From the NCBI RefSeq assembly GCF_028618695.1, contig NZ_JAQIVI010000271.1:1-32892 (forward strand): a stretch of DNA of 32,892 bases, written 5' to 3'. Source of the stretch: Natrinema soli (GTDB lineage Archaea > Halobacteriota > Halobacteria > Halobacteriales > Natrialbaceae). Below the pieces are notes generated by a model. That model was not told where the DNA came from and made no database searches. It saw nothing but the letters and a program-made list of their open reading frames with translations. Shown here one piece after another: positions 32,626 through 32,892 of the stretch. The position numbers and the translations under genes were made by a program. Positions within the stretch are counted from its first letter, which is position 1; every line of letters begins with the position of its first letter.

Positions 32626-32892
32626 TTGCTCCCTGACCCGCGACCGCCAACGTGGATCGAACTCACCGCCTTCCAGCGTGACTGTCTCGAGGCCATCGCC
32701 CGCCGCGAGCGGACCGGACGGCGCTGCGACGAACGCGGTATTATCCACACCCTCGAGCGCCGGTATCCCAGCGTCACCCGAACCAGACTCGAGCCGAACC
32801 TGCGGACCCTCGTCGGGCGCGGCCTCCTCGCGAAACGCGCGGGAGCTGACGACCGGTCGACCTATTCCCTGACCGACGAGGGGCGCGCCCTT
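32626..32892 (+). CDS. Winged-helix (PadR-like) regulator, cut by the window edge
   Basis: An 89-codon open frame running off the right edge reads PTWIELTAFQRDCLEAIARR, then LERRYPSVTRTRLEPNLRTL and DDRSTYSLTDEGRAL. The order LTxFQRDxL-helix, recognition helix with YPNL-like RLEPNL and a wing ending in LTDEGR matches haloarchaeal PadR-like winged-helix regulators. The start is uncertain. TTG at 32626 is the only in-frame start. An ATG at 32604 lies one base out of frame and reads MTQQVIQIAP before a stop, so a frameshift is possible. About 85 residues is near full family length. Confidence 0.6.
   Translation, partial: MLPDPRPPTWIELTAFQRDCLEAIARRERTGRRCDERGIIHTLERRYPSVTRTRLEPNLRTLVGRGLLAKRAGADDRSTYSLTDEGRAL

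Noticed and set aside
1..32892. tRNA genes, rRNA genes or a CRISPR array
   Set aside because: No tRNA-like T-loop with paired acceptor, no rRNA sequence and no regularly spaced repeats with unique spacers were seen. The repeats at 30715-30917 have no spacers.

Overview
The window is from a haloarchaeon (class Halobacteria). The proteins are strongly acidic, the coding DNA is GC-rich with G/C third positions, and most genes start at an ATG about 27-30 nt downstream of a TATA-like box, the leaderless-mRNA layout usual in this group. Haloarchaeal families are present: rod-determining factor RdfA with its SMC-like partner, CTP-type riboflavin kinase, and a PhiH1-like winged-helix protein. I cannot name the species.

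Layout. (1) 1-1618: an insertion-sequence graveyard with an IS6-type terminal inverted repeat entering from the left, two decayed IS6-family transposase fragments, and a possible gene fragment. (2) 1619-7054: an iron-ADH-like dehydrogenase, ribB, a HIT protein, ribK, a small VOC protein, a luciferase-like (LLM) flavin monooxygenase and a SnoaL-like protein. (3) 7206-12365: a five-gene branched-chain-type ABC importer (livG, livF, livK forward; livH, livM reverse) with a 232-bp MITE, bounded by a perfect 8-bp target duplication, between livF and livK. (4) 12488-16227: a Fre/LuxG-sized flavin reductase, an alpha/beta hydrolase, an SDR and a zinc alcohol dehydrogenase. (5) 16290-16820: an IclR pseudogene and two tandem palindromes. 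(6) 16948-19712: rdfA and an archaea-specific SMC-related protein. (7) 19884-30324: an intact IclR regulator and catabolic genes (CocE-type hydrolase, two TatD-like hydrolases, DoxX, an FAH-family hydrolase, an HSL-type hydrolase, a ring-cleaving VOC dioxygenase, a CaiB-type CoA-transferase). (8) 30325-32892: tandem repeats, palindromes, another decayed IS6 transposase, a winged-helix gene, a hairpin-rich tract and a second winged-helix gene cut by the window edge.

Together the genes suggest an accessory catabolic island: an importer, a flavin-dependent oxygenase with local FMN supply, two dehydrogenases, several hydrolases, a ring-cleavage enzyme, an acylpyruvate-type hydrolase and a CoA-transferase, under IclR control. 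The substrate cannot be read from the sequence. The island has been reshaped heavily: FAH, IclR, LLM and TatD families each occur twice, and in the first three the second copy is broken. Decayed IS6 transposases in the same orientation lie at both ends, about 31 kb apart.
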